DNA of 64,000 bases, taken from NCBI GenBank assembly GCA_024195265.1, contig JAJLRJ010000008.1, positions 9,753,501-9,817,500 on the forward strand, in the 5' to 3' direction. Shown here in pieces: positions 10,601 to 19,299 of this stretch. The translations under genes and the position numbers were made by a program. Below the pieces are notes generated by a model. The model was not told the DNA's origin. It made no database searches and saw only the letters and a program-made list of their open reading frames with translations. Every line of letters starts with the position of its first letter. Position 1 is the first letter of the stretch. Origin of the DNA: Dendrophyllia cribrosa. Taxonomy: Eukaryota; Cnidaria; Anthozoa; Scleractinia; Dendrophylliidae.

Positions 10601-11408
10601 GAATTTTTTAAGTTATAATGCATTTATAGACAAATACAACATTAAAACCAACTATTTGGAGTATTACAAAGTAGTATCAGCTATAAAGTACTACAGGAAA
10701 AAATACTCCCCAGTTCACAATAGCCCTGCCCAAAAAGACTCCGCTGAGAACTTTCTGTCTAACTCAAAAGTGTGCAAAAAATTCTATCAACATCTTGTAA
10801 ATAAAAGGGCTTCCATACCTTCAAAGAGTCAGGGAAAATGGTTGGCGGAAGAGGAAATATTTGGTAATTCTACTGTAGCGGTTAATTGGAAAAACACCTA
10901 TTACTTACCATTTTTATGTACAATAGAAACAAAACTTAGAGTGTTCCAATTTAAACTGCTTCATAGAAGAATAGCTATGAATGATTTTCTTTGCAAGATA
11001 GGTATAAAACAAGTGGATTCCTGCTCATTCTGCAAAGAAACACCAGAAACCCTTGTTCATCTGTTTTGGAATTGTAAACATACCCAAACCTTTTGGAAAA
11101 ATATGTCAAAGTGGATAACTCAAAACTTTACTGGAATGGAGGACTCTTCATTCTCCCCATCTTTTTGTCTTGGTTTAATTGACGACATAAAAGATTTGCT
11201 CTTCCACCACTTACTTCTTATAGCTAGACATTATATATACACATGCAAACTTGGGAATACCTTACCTGAGCTGCAGGTATATATACAATTACTTAAGAAC
11301 TCTATGGAACTTGAAAAACAAATTGCGTTTGACAACAACACCATAAACTCCTTTCAAAAGAAGTGGTCTCGCTTTAAGAAAAACCCCTCACAAAATGAGA
11401 CGACATAA
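7644..11408 (+). CDS. LINE ORF2: AP endonuclease / reverse transcriptase
   Basis: A 1254-codon uninterrupted frame. The endonuclease occupies about residues 1-230 (QEIH at 29-31, NIYAPN at 99-104, GGDFN at 129-133, RLDFFL near 192, TDHSLI at 218-223). The reverse transcriptase spans about 460-800 (SPGSDGLPAEFY, NWRPITLLN, FIDFEKAFD at 593-601, GVRQGCPLSP at 651-660, YADD at 695-698). A C-terminal zinc knuckle has Cys1127, Cys1130, His and Cys. The enzyme nicks target DNA and copies its own RNA. The listed start is GTG; the frame is open back to 7545 and the conserved N-terminal LNVRGL motif begins before it, but there is no ATG there, so the native start was probably lost at the inversion. 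The intact frame implies a young insertion. L1/Tx1 clade likely. Confidence 0.9.
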   Translation: MRGLSNTMKRRETFRWLMMKKYAIYFLQEIHCTKDKEVFWSAEWGYSAIFSSFSSASAGVCVLFNNSFNFQILKSFSDPEGRFVIVDIKAENKILTLVNIYAPNNDNPAFFKNVLNQLLSFDCGEIVLGGDFNLVLDVQKDKKGGRPVTHEKSLKEVRYIANMLDLIDIWRIFNPDAKRFTWRRRKPDIHCRLDFFLTSSSLSTAITKADILTGFKTDHSLITIHLANNANPRGPGFWKLNTSFLLDNDYVNLIKNTIAEVENEYVNNKEVDAVLLWDTMKMQIRASSLNYARRKKAKMKSQETILESDILSLQKRLEENSLSENEKAHIYNELNIKILQREEISKHKTRGAIIRSKSRWYNEGEKNTKYFFSLEKRHFNKKTIKHLTLADNSVINMDSEILQEAKTFYQNLYSSTDTQFNAAYETIFFPEGNALTLDEIEQKQCEGPLTEIECFESLKSMESNKSPGSDGLPAEFYKVFWNDIHHYLLNALNCAHAKGLLSITQRRGLITLIPKKNKPTNLLKNWRPITLLNCDYKIATKSIASRLRKVLPKIINNDQTGFLKSRFIGENIRLIESIINYTDNEQIPGLLLFIDFEKAFDSIEWSFIEKTLKYYNFGASLVSWIKIFYTDISSCIQNNGWSSDFFSLGRGVRQGCPLSPYLFILCAEILGNAIRNDKEIRGIKVLGTECKLSQYADDTTMILDGSKSSFSRSLYLLDAFASISGLKVNYDKTEALWIGSSKSSDITFPSIKPITWAETKVYALGVWFSTLEDKSLDVNLSEKIEKIRSILNNWSARRLTLLGKITIIKTMAVSQLVYVLSSLPTPSGALKEVNSLLYDFLWDGKGDKVKRTEMINNYEKGGLKMIDVQSFNESLKMKWIQGYLNEDNKGKWKLFFDHYLLKHGGRLLFQSNLKQQDTSQLNLKDPFLNEIVEYWTNFNFSAENLQFASTCIWHNSLIKIENQPFFYKSWFYAGVKEIRDLLDNDQNFLSYNAFIDKYNIKTNYLEYYKVVSAIKYYRKKYSPVHNSPAQKDSAENFLSNSKVCKKFYQHLVNKRASIPSKSQGKWLAEEEIFGNSTVAVNWKNTYYLPFLCTIETKLRVFQFKLLHRRIAMNDFLCKIGIKQVDSCSFCKETPETLVHLFWNCKHTQTFWKNMSKWITQNFTGMEDSSFSPSFCLGLIDDIKDLLFHHLLLIARHYIYTCKLGNTLPELQVYIQLLKNSMELEKQIAFDNNTINSFQKKWSRFKKNPSQNETT

Positions 11409-11630
11409 TTACCATTGTAGTATTGTGGCAAAGCAATGTATAACGTACTTGAAGTGGATAGCTTTTAGTTCTCTGTATGTGCTCTTTCTATATATATATA
11501 TATTTACTATTTCACTTATAACTGAGTGTTCATTAAATTATGTTATGTTAATTATAAGTATTGCATTAAATGTATGTAACACTACGCATGTATGTGGAAA
11601 TATTAATAAAAAAGACGTTGCATTAAAAAA

Positions 11631-11905
11631 AGTATCGTATTGTAAGTAGCGAAAGTATCGTATTGTAAGTAGTGTAAATATCGTATTGTAAGTAGTGTAA
11701 GTATCATATTGTAAGTAGTGTAAGTATCGTATTGTAAGTAGTGTAAATATCGTATTGTAAGTAGTGTAAGTATCGTATTGTAAGTAGTGTAAGTATCATA
11801 TTGTAAGTAGTGTAAGTATCGTATTGTAAGTAGTGTAAGTATCGTATTGTAAGTAGTGTAAGTATCATATTGTAAGTAGTTTAAGTATCGTATTGTAAGT
11901 AGTAT
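11631..11905 (+). repeat. 23-bp minisatellite in LINE 3' UTR
   Basis: About 12 tandem copies of a unit containing GTAAGTAGTGTAAGTATCG, with single-base variants (CATA for CGTA, AAATAT for AAGTAT). It lies between the ORF2 stop and the poly(A) signal, so it belongs to the LINE transcript. Confidence 0.95.
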
Positions 11906-11912
11906 ATGTAGT

Positions 11913-11918
11913 AATAAA
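11913..11918 (+). terminator. LINE poly(A) signal AATAAA
   Basis: Canonical hexamer about 12-20 bases upstream of the A-rich tail (11930-11956) of the LINE. Confidence 0.8.
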
Positions 11919-11966
11919 ACCTTATTTTAAAAAAAAAAATAAAAAAAAAAAAAAAATGTATGCGCG

Positions 11967-12340
11967 TGCTAAATTTAAAATCCCTAAAAACTCAAAAAAG
12001 CTTGCGTAAGGCGCGCGCGCACATACAGTTCTACTGAAATTTAAATTCGACATTGAGACCATTGGGGCGTATTTGGACCGAAACCAGCATATCGTCAACG
12101 CTGTGTCCGTCTGACATCATCCTCATCATCATCATCCGTCTGGTCATCGTCTCTGGACCCTGGAGTTTAAAAACCAGACGCCAAAGGGAGGCCCAACTGA
12201 TATTCCACCACAGGACTCTACGCCCCAATGGTCTCAATGTCGAATTTAAATTTCAGTAGAACTGTATGTGCGCGCGCGCCTTACGCAAGCTTTTTTGAGT
12301 TTTTAGGGATTTTAAATTTAGCACGCGCATACATTTTTTG
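11967..12340. repeat. inner half of the split palindrome
   Basis: The left arm (to about 12075, ending in GACCATTGGGGCGTA) is an almost exact reverse complement of about 12212-12340. The loop contains CATCATCATCATCC-type simple sequence. It is the central part of the element interrupted by the LINE. Apparent 68-codon frames on both strands are mirror artefacts. Confidence 0.8.
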
Positions 12341-12358
12341 ACAGTTGCGTTCAACAAA

Positions 12359-12396
12359 CTCACTGATGAAGGGGCAGCAGCCTCGAAACGTCTGAG
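12359..12396 (+). ncRNA. hammerhead-ribozyme-like motif, right arm
   Basis: Stem I CTCA (12359-12362) pairs with TGAG (12393-12396). The core CTGATGA is at 12363-12369, then an extra A. Stem II is GGGGC-AGCA-GCCTC, where one G-U pair replaces a Watson-Crick pair of the left copy. GAAA at 12385-12388 and ACGTC follow; cleavage is predicted after C12392. The loopless 2-bp stem III implies activity only as a dimer, if at all. Confidence 0.65.
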
Positions 12397-12697
12397 AAAC
12401 TCAATTTTAGCGCTATAAATTTTAAAAAATTAAGTCTACAGTATGTGGACCCAGGTCCTGCACAAAACAACATAACTTAATTTCGTATATCTTAACTTAC
12501 CTGAATCGACACTTCATGAGCTAAAATTTTGCCTGGAGAAAGCTTTTATGGTTCTCTATTACATCTCAACCGAAAAACTTCCTTCCTCAAATACTTGGTC
12601 TCGCCCGCGGGCCCTTGGACTGGCATTGTAGCCCCTTGTCCGGCACTCGTATATAAAGGACACGAAAAGTATTTAAAACCGTTATAAAGGCGGTATA

Positions 12698-13085
12698 CCT
12701 GCCAAGTCTCACGCCTTAGGCGTGAGTCTCACGCCTGCGAGTCCAAAACTCCGATCTCACGCCTACTCGCGCCTATGGAGCAATTTCTCACGCCTGATTT
12801 ACAGATTTGAGCTGTCAGCCTTAACTGATCACATGATCCAATTAAAAATATAGTTACGTTCATGAAAATATGCCACTTTTCTGTAGGTTTTTATCGTTCT
12901 GAACATTACAATTACAGCTGGATGTTATTAAACGGAGGTCGCTGAGGTCCATGGAAACTTCCGAATTCTTCGGAACATCTTCGGAATAGATCGGATTCTC
13001 TTCGGATTTGGTCGAGTCGCCTTCGGAAATCCTGGCACTCCCACGAAAAAATTCTCATGCCTATCACTCGGAAAAAGTTGGCAGG
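12698..13085. repeat. putative MITE nested inside the TA transposon
   Basis: CCTGCCAAGT at the left and AGTTGGCAGG at the right form short inverted ends. The left side has repeated CTCACGCC phrases. No clear TSD can be fixed and there is no coding content. Confidence 0.4.
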
Positions 13086-13865
13086 AATATAAAGCTTAAA
13101 TTTTATGCCGACAATTTTGCAATAGTTTACAAGAGAAAGTGATTTTTAATAGTATTTGACTGATTTGTATTATTCCTGATACATTTAAGCTGACTTTTCT
13201 TGGGAAGGCATTCATAAAATTTTGCGGGCGCTCAAGACATATCAGCCAAAACAGTCCATTTCCGAGTAAAGCCATTTTTCCCGCTCTTTTCTTGTAGTAA
13301 CCTCTTCAGAAAAATATTACAGATTGGTATACGCCTAAAGCGATACTGAAATATCATTTTGGACTAAATAACAAACATATTCATTGTAGTTAATAATTAT
13401 ATTTAACTTCCAGGTCAACTTTAGGCGAAAAATTGTCGATTATAAGCACACTTAAATTTCCCAAGCGACATAAGTGCCAGACCAGGGGCCACCAAGCGAT
13501 AGTTGTTTACATTGTTCAAAAGACGATAAAATGAAACATTCAAACGCTACAGTGAATTCATTTTCATCAATAGAAAACTTATTCTTTATTCGACAAAAAA
13601 AAAAAACGTAGGTTTACTATTGCATTTTAACTGTTTCCTAGTGTAATAAATATAGCTATGCTGTTTACGGATCCTTGAAATGGAAAGCATGAAAAAAGAC
13701 AAACAGACATATCTGTCAACAAACTAGAATTTCGCGCCTTCGACAACAGCAGGAAAGCCAAAAGTAGTTCATGTTAAAGAAGACTTATCGATAAATCATC
13801 GGACACTTATTTTTTGTTGTATTTTATTTACCGAAGAAAACTTACATAATTTTTGTGCAATTGCC
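13086..13865. other. interior of the TA transposon, non-coding
   Basis: AT-rich sequence without an open frame above 60 codons and without transposase motifs. It is absent from the paralogous locus near 40190. Confidence 0.5.
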
Positions 13866-13909
13866 GGTCCAGGGTCCTGCTCCTGCTGGTCCAAGGTCCA
13901 CATATTGTA

Positions 13910-15030
13910 GAGAGTACGTTTCGATGGTATAGTTACAGAGCCGATCAACTCTTTTCTTTAAACAAAATGGAAATTTTGTGCTCAGATGTTGACCGAATAT
14001 GATCCATTGTAGTCCATGTAATGCAATATTTTAAACCCTTCTGTACATTCAGCGATTAATCATCCTAATATCTTTTACCGAATGCCAAGAATTGGCAGTG
14101 ATAAACGGCATGTAAGCTCTTATGTCATGATTGTGGTTTGTAATAGTCTGCAGTAGTATGCCATTACACCATGTGCTGTTCAAACTCATACCGTAGATCT
14201 TCAGCATAACCCACACAGAATGCAGACTGATGACAAAGGCATAATTCTGACATCTTGGGGTTCAGGGGACATGCTTCCCCAGATAAATATGAAAAACAAG
14301 TCTTCCAAATGGAAATGGCTAAAATTTGATTTAAGAACAGCCAAGCACAACAAAACATCATCAGTGAGTTTACAAAATTTATGCTTATTACAAAGGCCCA
14401 CTGTTATGTAATTTTATAGAATTATGGGTACACAGCTGGGCACCACATTCCACAATCAATCTTATGGACATGCTACAAAATGAAACCTAACTACCAAGAG
14501 TGCCAAAGTTCAAAATTCAAGAATAATTCCAAATTCCATTTTGTAAAATATTTAAAAACAAATGAAGTGCCTGACAGGTTTCATTTGGATGATTACACCA
14601 TAAGATTTTGTCCAAAGAATCAAAAAGATCAAAAGTTAGGAGAGAAGGTACATTGTAGTTTTTTAAACTGCAGTGGCCATTCCACCTAACAATACATTCT
14701 GTATGCTTTGTTTTAGTGAAAATCTTTTATTATTTTGATATAAATGGAATTAACTGTTTGAAACCTTAACAAATAAAGAAAACAAAAGTTTCTTATTTTA
14801 TAATTTATACTTCTGAATTTTAATTACAACTGTAGCTTAGTTTGCTAATATTAGAAACTGTGTAGTCTCTATTTTGCTGGAGGTTCTGTCAAGGGGAATT
14901 TCTTTATCAAGATATAAAGTTTGTCGTCATTGTTTTATCCATTGTTTCTTTATCCGAGTTGATTGTACGTATGAAAAGACAGATAAAGGTCTCAAGGTCA
15001 GGAAACATCAGCTGAATTTGTGGTTAATAC
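13910..15030 (+). repeat. duplication block shared with 40192-41460
   Basis: Collinear unique sequence, for example GAGCCGATCAACTCTTTT, CGTAGATCTTCAGCATAACC and GAACAGCCAAGCACAACAAA, is present in both. Short frames here (about 60-100 codons) are not conserved in reading frame between the copies, so I do not call genes. Copy B has two extra MITEs within this block. Confidence 0.7.
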
Positions 15031-15040
15031 TGTTCATTTA

Positions 15041-15649
15041 AAGCCGGCACACACTAGGGGACATGTTGCGGGAACATAAAGCTGGGACAAGCCCCTTCGT
15101 GTGCACAGCATAGGCACATGTTGCAGGAACAGTACACAAGCTGGTGCACACAAAGCGGATTGAGGTATAAAAATCACAGAAATCACTGAGGGCACCTGGG
15201 AACTAGTATACGAGCAAAGAAAGATGGCAGACTCTATAGGCCTTTTTTTGCACAATTTTCTTTCCATAATCCTTGTGATCCTTATCCCATAGCAGAAGGT
15301 TTTATCTTTGTAGAATGCAATCAGCATTTTTGTGGTGGTTACGCTCTACTAAGTTTCCTCAATAACTTCCTCGTCCCCCAAGGCCGCCATCTTGGAAGAC
15401 TGCTACTGAAGGCTCATGGGATAATCAATGGCACGTTTTTATTGGTTCATTTCTATTTTGTAGCGGGGCACATGATGCGACATCGAAATGTGGGTCATTT
15501 TGTGGGTCACGTTGAATTTCATGCAACATGTTGCGGGGACAAAATTGTGTCCCCGCAACAGAACGTTTTTACAAAAACGGGGATGTCACACGAGGAAAAC
15601 TGTTGCTGCAACATGTCCCCGCAACATGTCCCCTAGTGTGAGCCGGCCT
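15041..15649. mobile_element. MITE with CCGGC termini (copy A only)
   Basis: The left end GCCGGCACACACTAGGGG is inverted at the right (CCCCTAGTGTGAGCCGGC), and CATGTTGCGGG recurs inverted inside. About 609 bp with no transposase. The matching place in copy B (near 41465) lacks it, though the junction is not clean enough to fix the TSD. Confidence 0.65.
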
Positions 15650-15692
15650 GGAGGTAAGATTTGCCCTCCATTTTTCATGTGTGTTACGATAG

Positions 15693-15872
15693 ACAAATTC
15701 GGCTAACGCATTGTTGTACCCAATTCAAACCTTTTGGGATTAGAACTCTTTGTTCGTCATATTTCCATATCAATGAAGCATTGACATGGAAATTATATGG
15801 AAATATTGTGAACAAAGAATTTTTTTCCCAGAAGGTTTGAATTGGGTACAACAATGCGTTAGCCGAATTTGT
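15693..15872. mobile_element. palindromic MITE (copy A only)
   Basis: ACAAATTCGGCTAACGC begins the element and its reverse complement ends it; the arms continue through TTGTTGTACCCAATTCAAAC. The copy B counterpart near 41515 runs straight through. About 180 bp. TSD not clear. Confidence 0.65.
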
Positions 15873-15893
15873 CCATTGTTATATAACGTCCAG

Positions 15894-16081
15894 TTAAGGC
15901 TGGTTTTCACTAGCGCATAAGCATAAGCACAAGCCAACATACGCAGACTCAGTAACGTGTTGATCATTAGTGCCTATTGTTCTGTTTTGTTCAAACAATT
16001 GGAACTAATGATCAACATGTTACTGAGTCTGCGTATGTTGGCTTGTGCTTATGCTTATGCGCTAGTGAAAACCAGCCTTTA
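15894..16081. mobile_element. PIF/Harbinger-like MITE with TTA TSD
   Basis: Element proper 15897-16078. The ends AGGCTGGTTTTCACTAGCG and its complement lead into long arms (GCATAAGCATAAGCACAAGC). TTA flanks both sides (15894-15896, 16079-16081) and occurs once in the empty paralogous site at 41539-41541. The 3-bp TTA target fits PIF/Harbinger. Non-autonomous. Confidence 0.8.
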
Positions 16082-16330
16082 CTTGGCTTCCTTGTGCTAC
16101 AGCCTTCACTTATAAAGCATTCAATAGTAACCAAGTGGTTTGCAGAAACAATTACTGAATGAAAGGAGTAACCACTAACTCGTCTCCATGTCAGACATCT
16201 TTTTATCTTGTTTGCTTTCACAATATACGATGAATGTTTGTTATGCATGCGCATAACATTCATTTTGCGATATATTGAACAAACTGCTATGGAAGTCTTC
16301 CTGTGATTGTAAACGTCGTTTCTATTTTAT

Positions 16331-17004
16331 AGTATAGAACTAGCCTGAGAAAACAGACGTCGTTTCGCGGCGCTACCACTGGGGCCCCTGCGAAACTGAC
16401 GTCTGAGTAATGAGTGCCAAAATCCCGTACGCGCGACGTACTCGCTACCCAGATCTGGGTAGTGCTTCTGATTGGTTGAAACAAATTTCCCTCGCGGCAC
16501 AGTTTCCTAGATGCGTTATAATGTAATGCGTTTTGCTTTTGAGAGTAATCTGATAGATATTTGAATAAAACTTTTGACTGAGAGAATTTGTTGTTCTTTT
16601 TCTTGTGTTTGTCATTCAAGAATTGGTCTGGAAAGCGATCTTTTGTAAACAAAACCAGATTTAAGTTATATTTCGCAGCTCAAATTTCATTTGCATCGCA
16701 AAATTCAATATGTCTGCATAATTTTTTTTTATATTTTGACTTTCAAGTTAGTTTTTCAGGCTTTTTTGATACGCCACTGATGTTTTGTATTCGGAAATCA
16801 TTCAAACTAATTATTCTAGACGGAGATGTTGTTTTTCAAGTCTGTGTTCGCGCGTGATCCACGCTTGCCGCTAGGGTAATTAGAGTAGCGGTTATGCGTG
16901 ACAAGTACGGGATTTTGGCGCTCATTACTTAGACGTCAGTTTCGCAGGAGCCCCAGTGGTGACGCCGCGAAACGACTTCTGTTTTCTCAGGCCAGTATAG
17001 AACT
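16331..17004. mobile_element. MITE with 11-bp TSD, Mutator-like
   Basis: AGTATAGAACT occurs at 16331-16341 and 16994-17004. The element (16342-16993, 652 bp) has inverted ends AGCCTGAGAAAACAGA / complement ending CTCAGGCC and arms of roughly 90 bp. The paralogous sequence near 41805 (ATATAGAACTTGAGGCC) lacks it. An 11-bp TSD and long arms suggest a Mutator-type element. Confidence 0.75.
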
Positions 17005-17094
17005 TAAGGCCAATTGTTTAGATTTTTAGAACGTTTTGTAGAAGTTGTAAGCTCATGGTGAAAAATGGCACGCAGAAGCCCAGCTTCTTTTTAA

Positions 17095-17270
17095 AATATA
17101 CAATGAATGTTTGTTACGCATGCGCATATCATTCATTTTGCGATATATTGGGCAAACTGCTGTGGAAGTCTTCCTGTGAATGTAAACGTTGTTTCTATTT
17201 AACTTGAGGCCAATTGTTTAGATTTTTAGAACGTTTTATCGAAGTTGGTAAAAAACGACATAATTAACGT
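17095..17270 (+). repeat. second unit of a degenerate tandem repeat
   Basis: Repeats 16215-16330 plus 16995-17060: shared landmarks are TGAATGTTTGTTA, GCATGCGCAT, GTGGAAGTCTTCCTGTGAA and GGCCAATTGTTTAGATTTT. The same unit occurs at about 41686-41870 and 42325-42510 in copy B, so the duplication of the unit predates the segmental duplication. Confidence 0.65.
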
Positions 17271-17299
17271 AATTGCGCTTGAAGGGGGTTCTTTGAAAT

Positions 17300-19299
17300 T
17301 TCTGTTGTATTTTTACTGAAAATATACCATAAAAGTTTGTTATGCATGTGGAGTATAGGCCACTTGGAGCCTCATGTTACTTGTGGCAGTACGCCAACGA
17401 GGTATAAAATGATAAGTGATTCTCGGTCACTTTTTGAGGGCTGTTCTAGAATGTTCTTAACTATACCTACTAGAAGTAATCACAGATTAAAGTGCGTCTC
17501 CTTAGGTACCTAGTTGTGACATGGCATTCGCGTTTCAGGCATGTTTCTGGTTCAAAACACGCGCTAAGCATGCGGGATACTATTGTGACGTTTGACGACG
17601 CGCTAAGCATGCTGGATACTATTGTGACGTTTCAAGATGGCGCAGATATGGTACCGACACTGTTCTCGATAAGTTCCGCCTAGCCGACAAGATTAGGAAG
17701 CGTCTCCTTCGTCGACGCAATTATGTGATTTCATAAGAACCAGACCTTACGAAGTTTTGAATATCCGGTCATTCTCGCTTTTTGTCCGTCCAAAGTTATC
17801 TAAAGAATAGAACTATAGTGTCGCTGCCAAAAGAACAGATATTATGTAGATACTAGTAGTAATCATAGATTATAGTGTGTCTCCTTATCCCGTGGCACCT
17901 CGTCTTGACCTACGTAGTACCTCAGTTTCAGGGGCTATGTCACGAGATATGTCACGCAGGCAAAAACGTCGGGCCGACGTCAAACAAATTCACGCTGTCG
18001 CCGTGGAATCGGGCAAAAATCCTTCAATTATGCTGTGCTGTGTACTCCTAAAGGTCTCAGATTTTTCCGACATATAAATAGTATATTTGTCTTGATTTCA
18101 TTTCAGTTTGTATTTCTCCGATTCTGAAATGATACGCCTTCAGTACATGCCAGTATCTCAACGTTTAGAAGTTGTATTCAGCATATGTTTTATCAGTTAA
18201 GCATGGACGAAGGTTCTTCTTCGGGTCTGATTGCTGTGAAATCAACCCAAAAGTTGTCATATTTTCCTCTCTTCTACGAAAGTAGTGTGCTTTCAATGTT
18301 GTAACGTAATTTATAATAACACGCGCAGGCGATCTCAAGGTCAAGCTACATGTAGGTCACGTACGCAAACAGTATTAGCTGCAGTAGTTATTTTGATCTG
18401 TTTTGAATGAAGTCCAGAAATTTTCATTGCTCTCTCTCAAGCGAATAAAAAAAACTATACAATATTGGGTTTGTATGCGGAGACAAACAAATTTTATTCA
18501 TTACGCTCAATTATCAGATAGCCGGCTAGTATCAAGACGTTTCAAGATGGCGCAGATTTGGTACCGACACTTTTCTCGATTCGTTCCGCCTAGACGACGC
18601 GCTAAGCATGCTGGATACTATTGTGACGTTTCAAGATGGCGCAGATTTGGTACCGACACTTTTCTCGATTCGTTCCGCCTAGCCGTCAAGATTAGGAAGC
18701 GTCTCCTTCGTCGACGCAATTATGGCCTTTTAGATTGCAGCTCGACGTTCCACCTATTTTCATGGATAAAATTACAAATGACCGTTGACCATACATGTAA
18801 CTCTGACCTACGTGATAAGAAAAGGCTTTATAAAAAAGAGAAGTACAAAAATGCTAGAGTGAAAACTCCAAATCGCATAATTTTGACTTGATAGAAATAT
18901 AGAAATCTGTCAGTGAGAAAACAAATCGCTTTTCTTATTTAATCCAATTTCAAACGCTCAACAACGATCTTTCAAGCTCGCATAAGAACCCCAAGGATAG
19001 ATAGGAATGTGTTCTCAAGTGTTTGTACTTAGATAGGAGTTACCTTTGGTCAGTTTATTAAAAAGCTGCATGAAAATTAGTATTTCTAGCCTGTTTTAAC
19101 TGCTACCCAAAAACAGTTGGGCAACAAAATAGCAACATCATTTAATTCTGATCATTCTAAAATAGTTCTTTACCATAGTGAACCTGTAAAAAAATATTTT
19201 AATGAGGCATTGGAAAAAGTACATGTTCTCATTTCTTGGATTAGTGTGACGAGTAAAGTAAATGATGACACGACATAACGTAAGGTCATAGCTTTTCAT
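17300..19299. other. repeat-rich stretch without a gene
   Basis: No counterpart in copy B. It contains a motif (GCGCTAAGCATGCTGGATAC ... GGTACCGACACT ... GTCTCCTTCGTCGACGCAA) at about 17560-17724 and again, with an internal tandem copy, at 18533-18724. 18885-18945 matches 29735-29815, and 18955-19060 matches 39060-39185. A 162-codon frame at 18403 spans the internal tandem copy and has no family features. Confidence 0.5.

Larger units (their letters stand above)
6266..11966 (+). mobile_element. L1-type LINE with 5' inversion, TSD TGTATGCGCG
   Basis: The insertion proper is 6276-11956. TGTATGCGCG occurs at 6266-6275 and again at 11957-11966, directly after a poly(A) tail; preceding A residues are shared, as expected for target-primed reverse transcription at an A-rich site. 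ORF2 is in sense, with a 3' UTR, minisatellite, AATAAA and poly(A). ORF1 and its apparent 5' UTR (7004 to about 7200) are inverted at the left. This is the layout left by twin priming. The inversion junction lies somewhere in about 7200-7545. Confidence 0.75.
6089..12448. mobile_element. palindromic hammerhead-bearing element with 12-bp TSD
   Basis: TACAGTATGTGG at 6089-6100 is repeated exactly at 12437-12448. Between them lies a long inverted repeat: left arm 6159-6275 continued at 11967 to about 12075 (split by the LINE), right arm about 12212-12440, loop of about 140 bp. Each arm carries a hammerhead-like motif. The left side has 58 bp (6101-6158) with no partner, on the 3' side of the minus-strand motif. 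Without the LINE the element is about 650 bp. Its ribozyme motif suggests kinship to Penelope-like elements or retrozymes. It has no protein of its own. Confidence 0.7.
6089..13909. mobile_element. TA-flanked DNA transposon (Tc1/mariner-like ends), disrupted
   Basis: The left end CAGTATGTGG starts at 6091 and, after an interruption, continues at 12439 (CAGTATGTGGACC). The right end GGTCCACATATTG stops at 13907. Both are flanked by TA (6089-6090, 13908-13909). The paralogous locus at 40190-40191 has a single TA at this point with matching flanks, confirming insertion with a 2-bp TSD. Without its insert the element is about 1.47 kb, with no transposase reading frame. TA target and CAGT ends suit Tc1/mariner or pogo; this is inferred from ends only. 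Confidence 0.7.

Noticed and set aside
11631..11905. CRISPR-like array of 23-bp repeats
   Set aside because: The units are contiguous with no unique spacers and lie in a LINE 3' UTR; a minisatellite in a eukaryotic genome.
6101..12436. Reading 6-12 kb as one TIR element encoding divergent ORF1 and ORF2
   Set aside because: The internal TSD TGTATGCGCG after the poly(A) and the continuity of the split palindrome arms show a LINE inserted into a pre-existing palindrome.
18403..18891. 162-codon frame
   Set aside because: Spans a local tandem repeat read in shifted frames; no family signature and no counterpart in related repeats.
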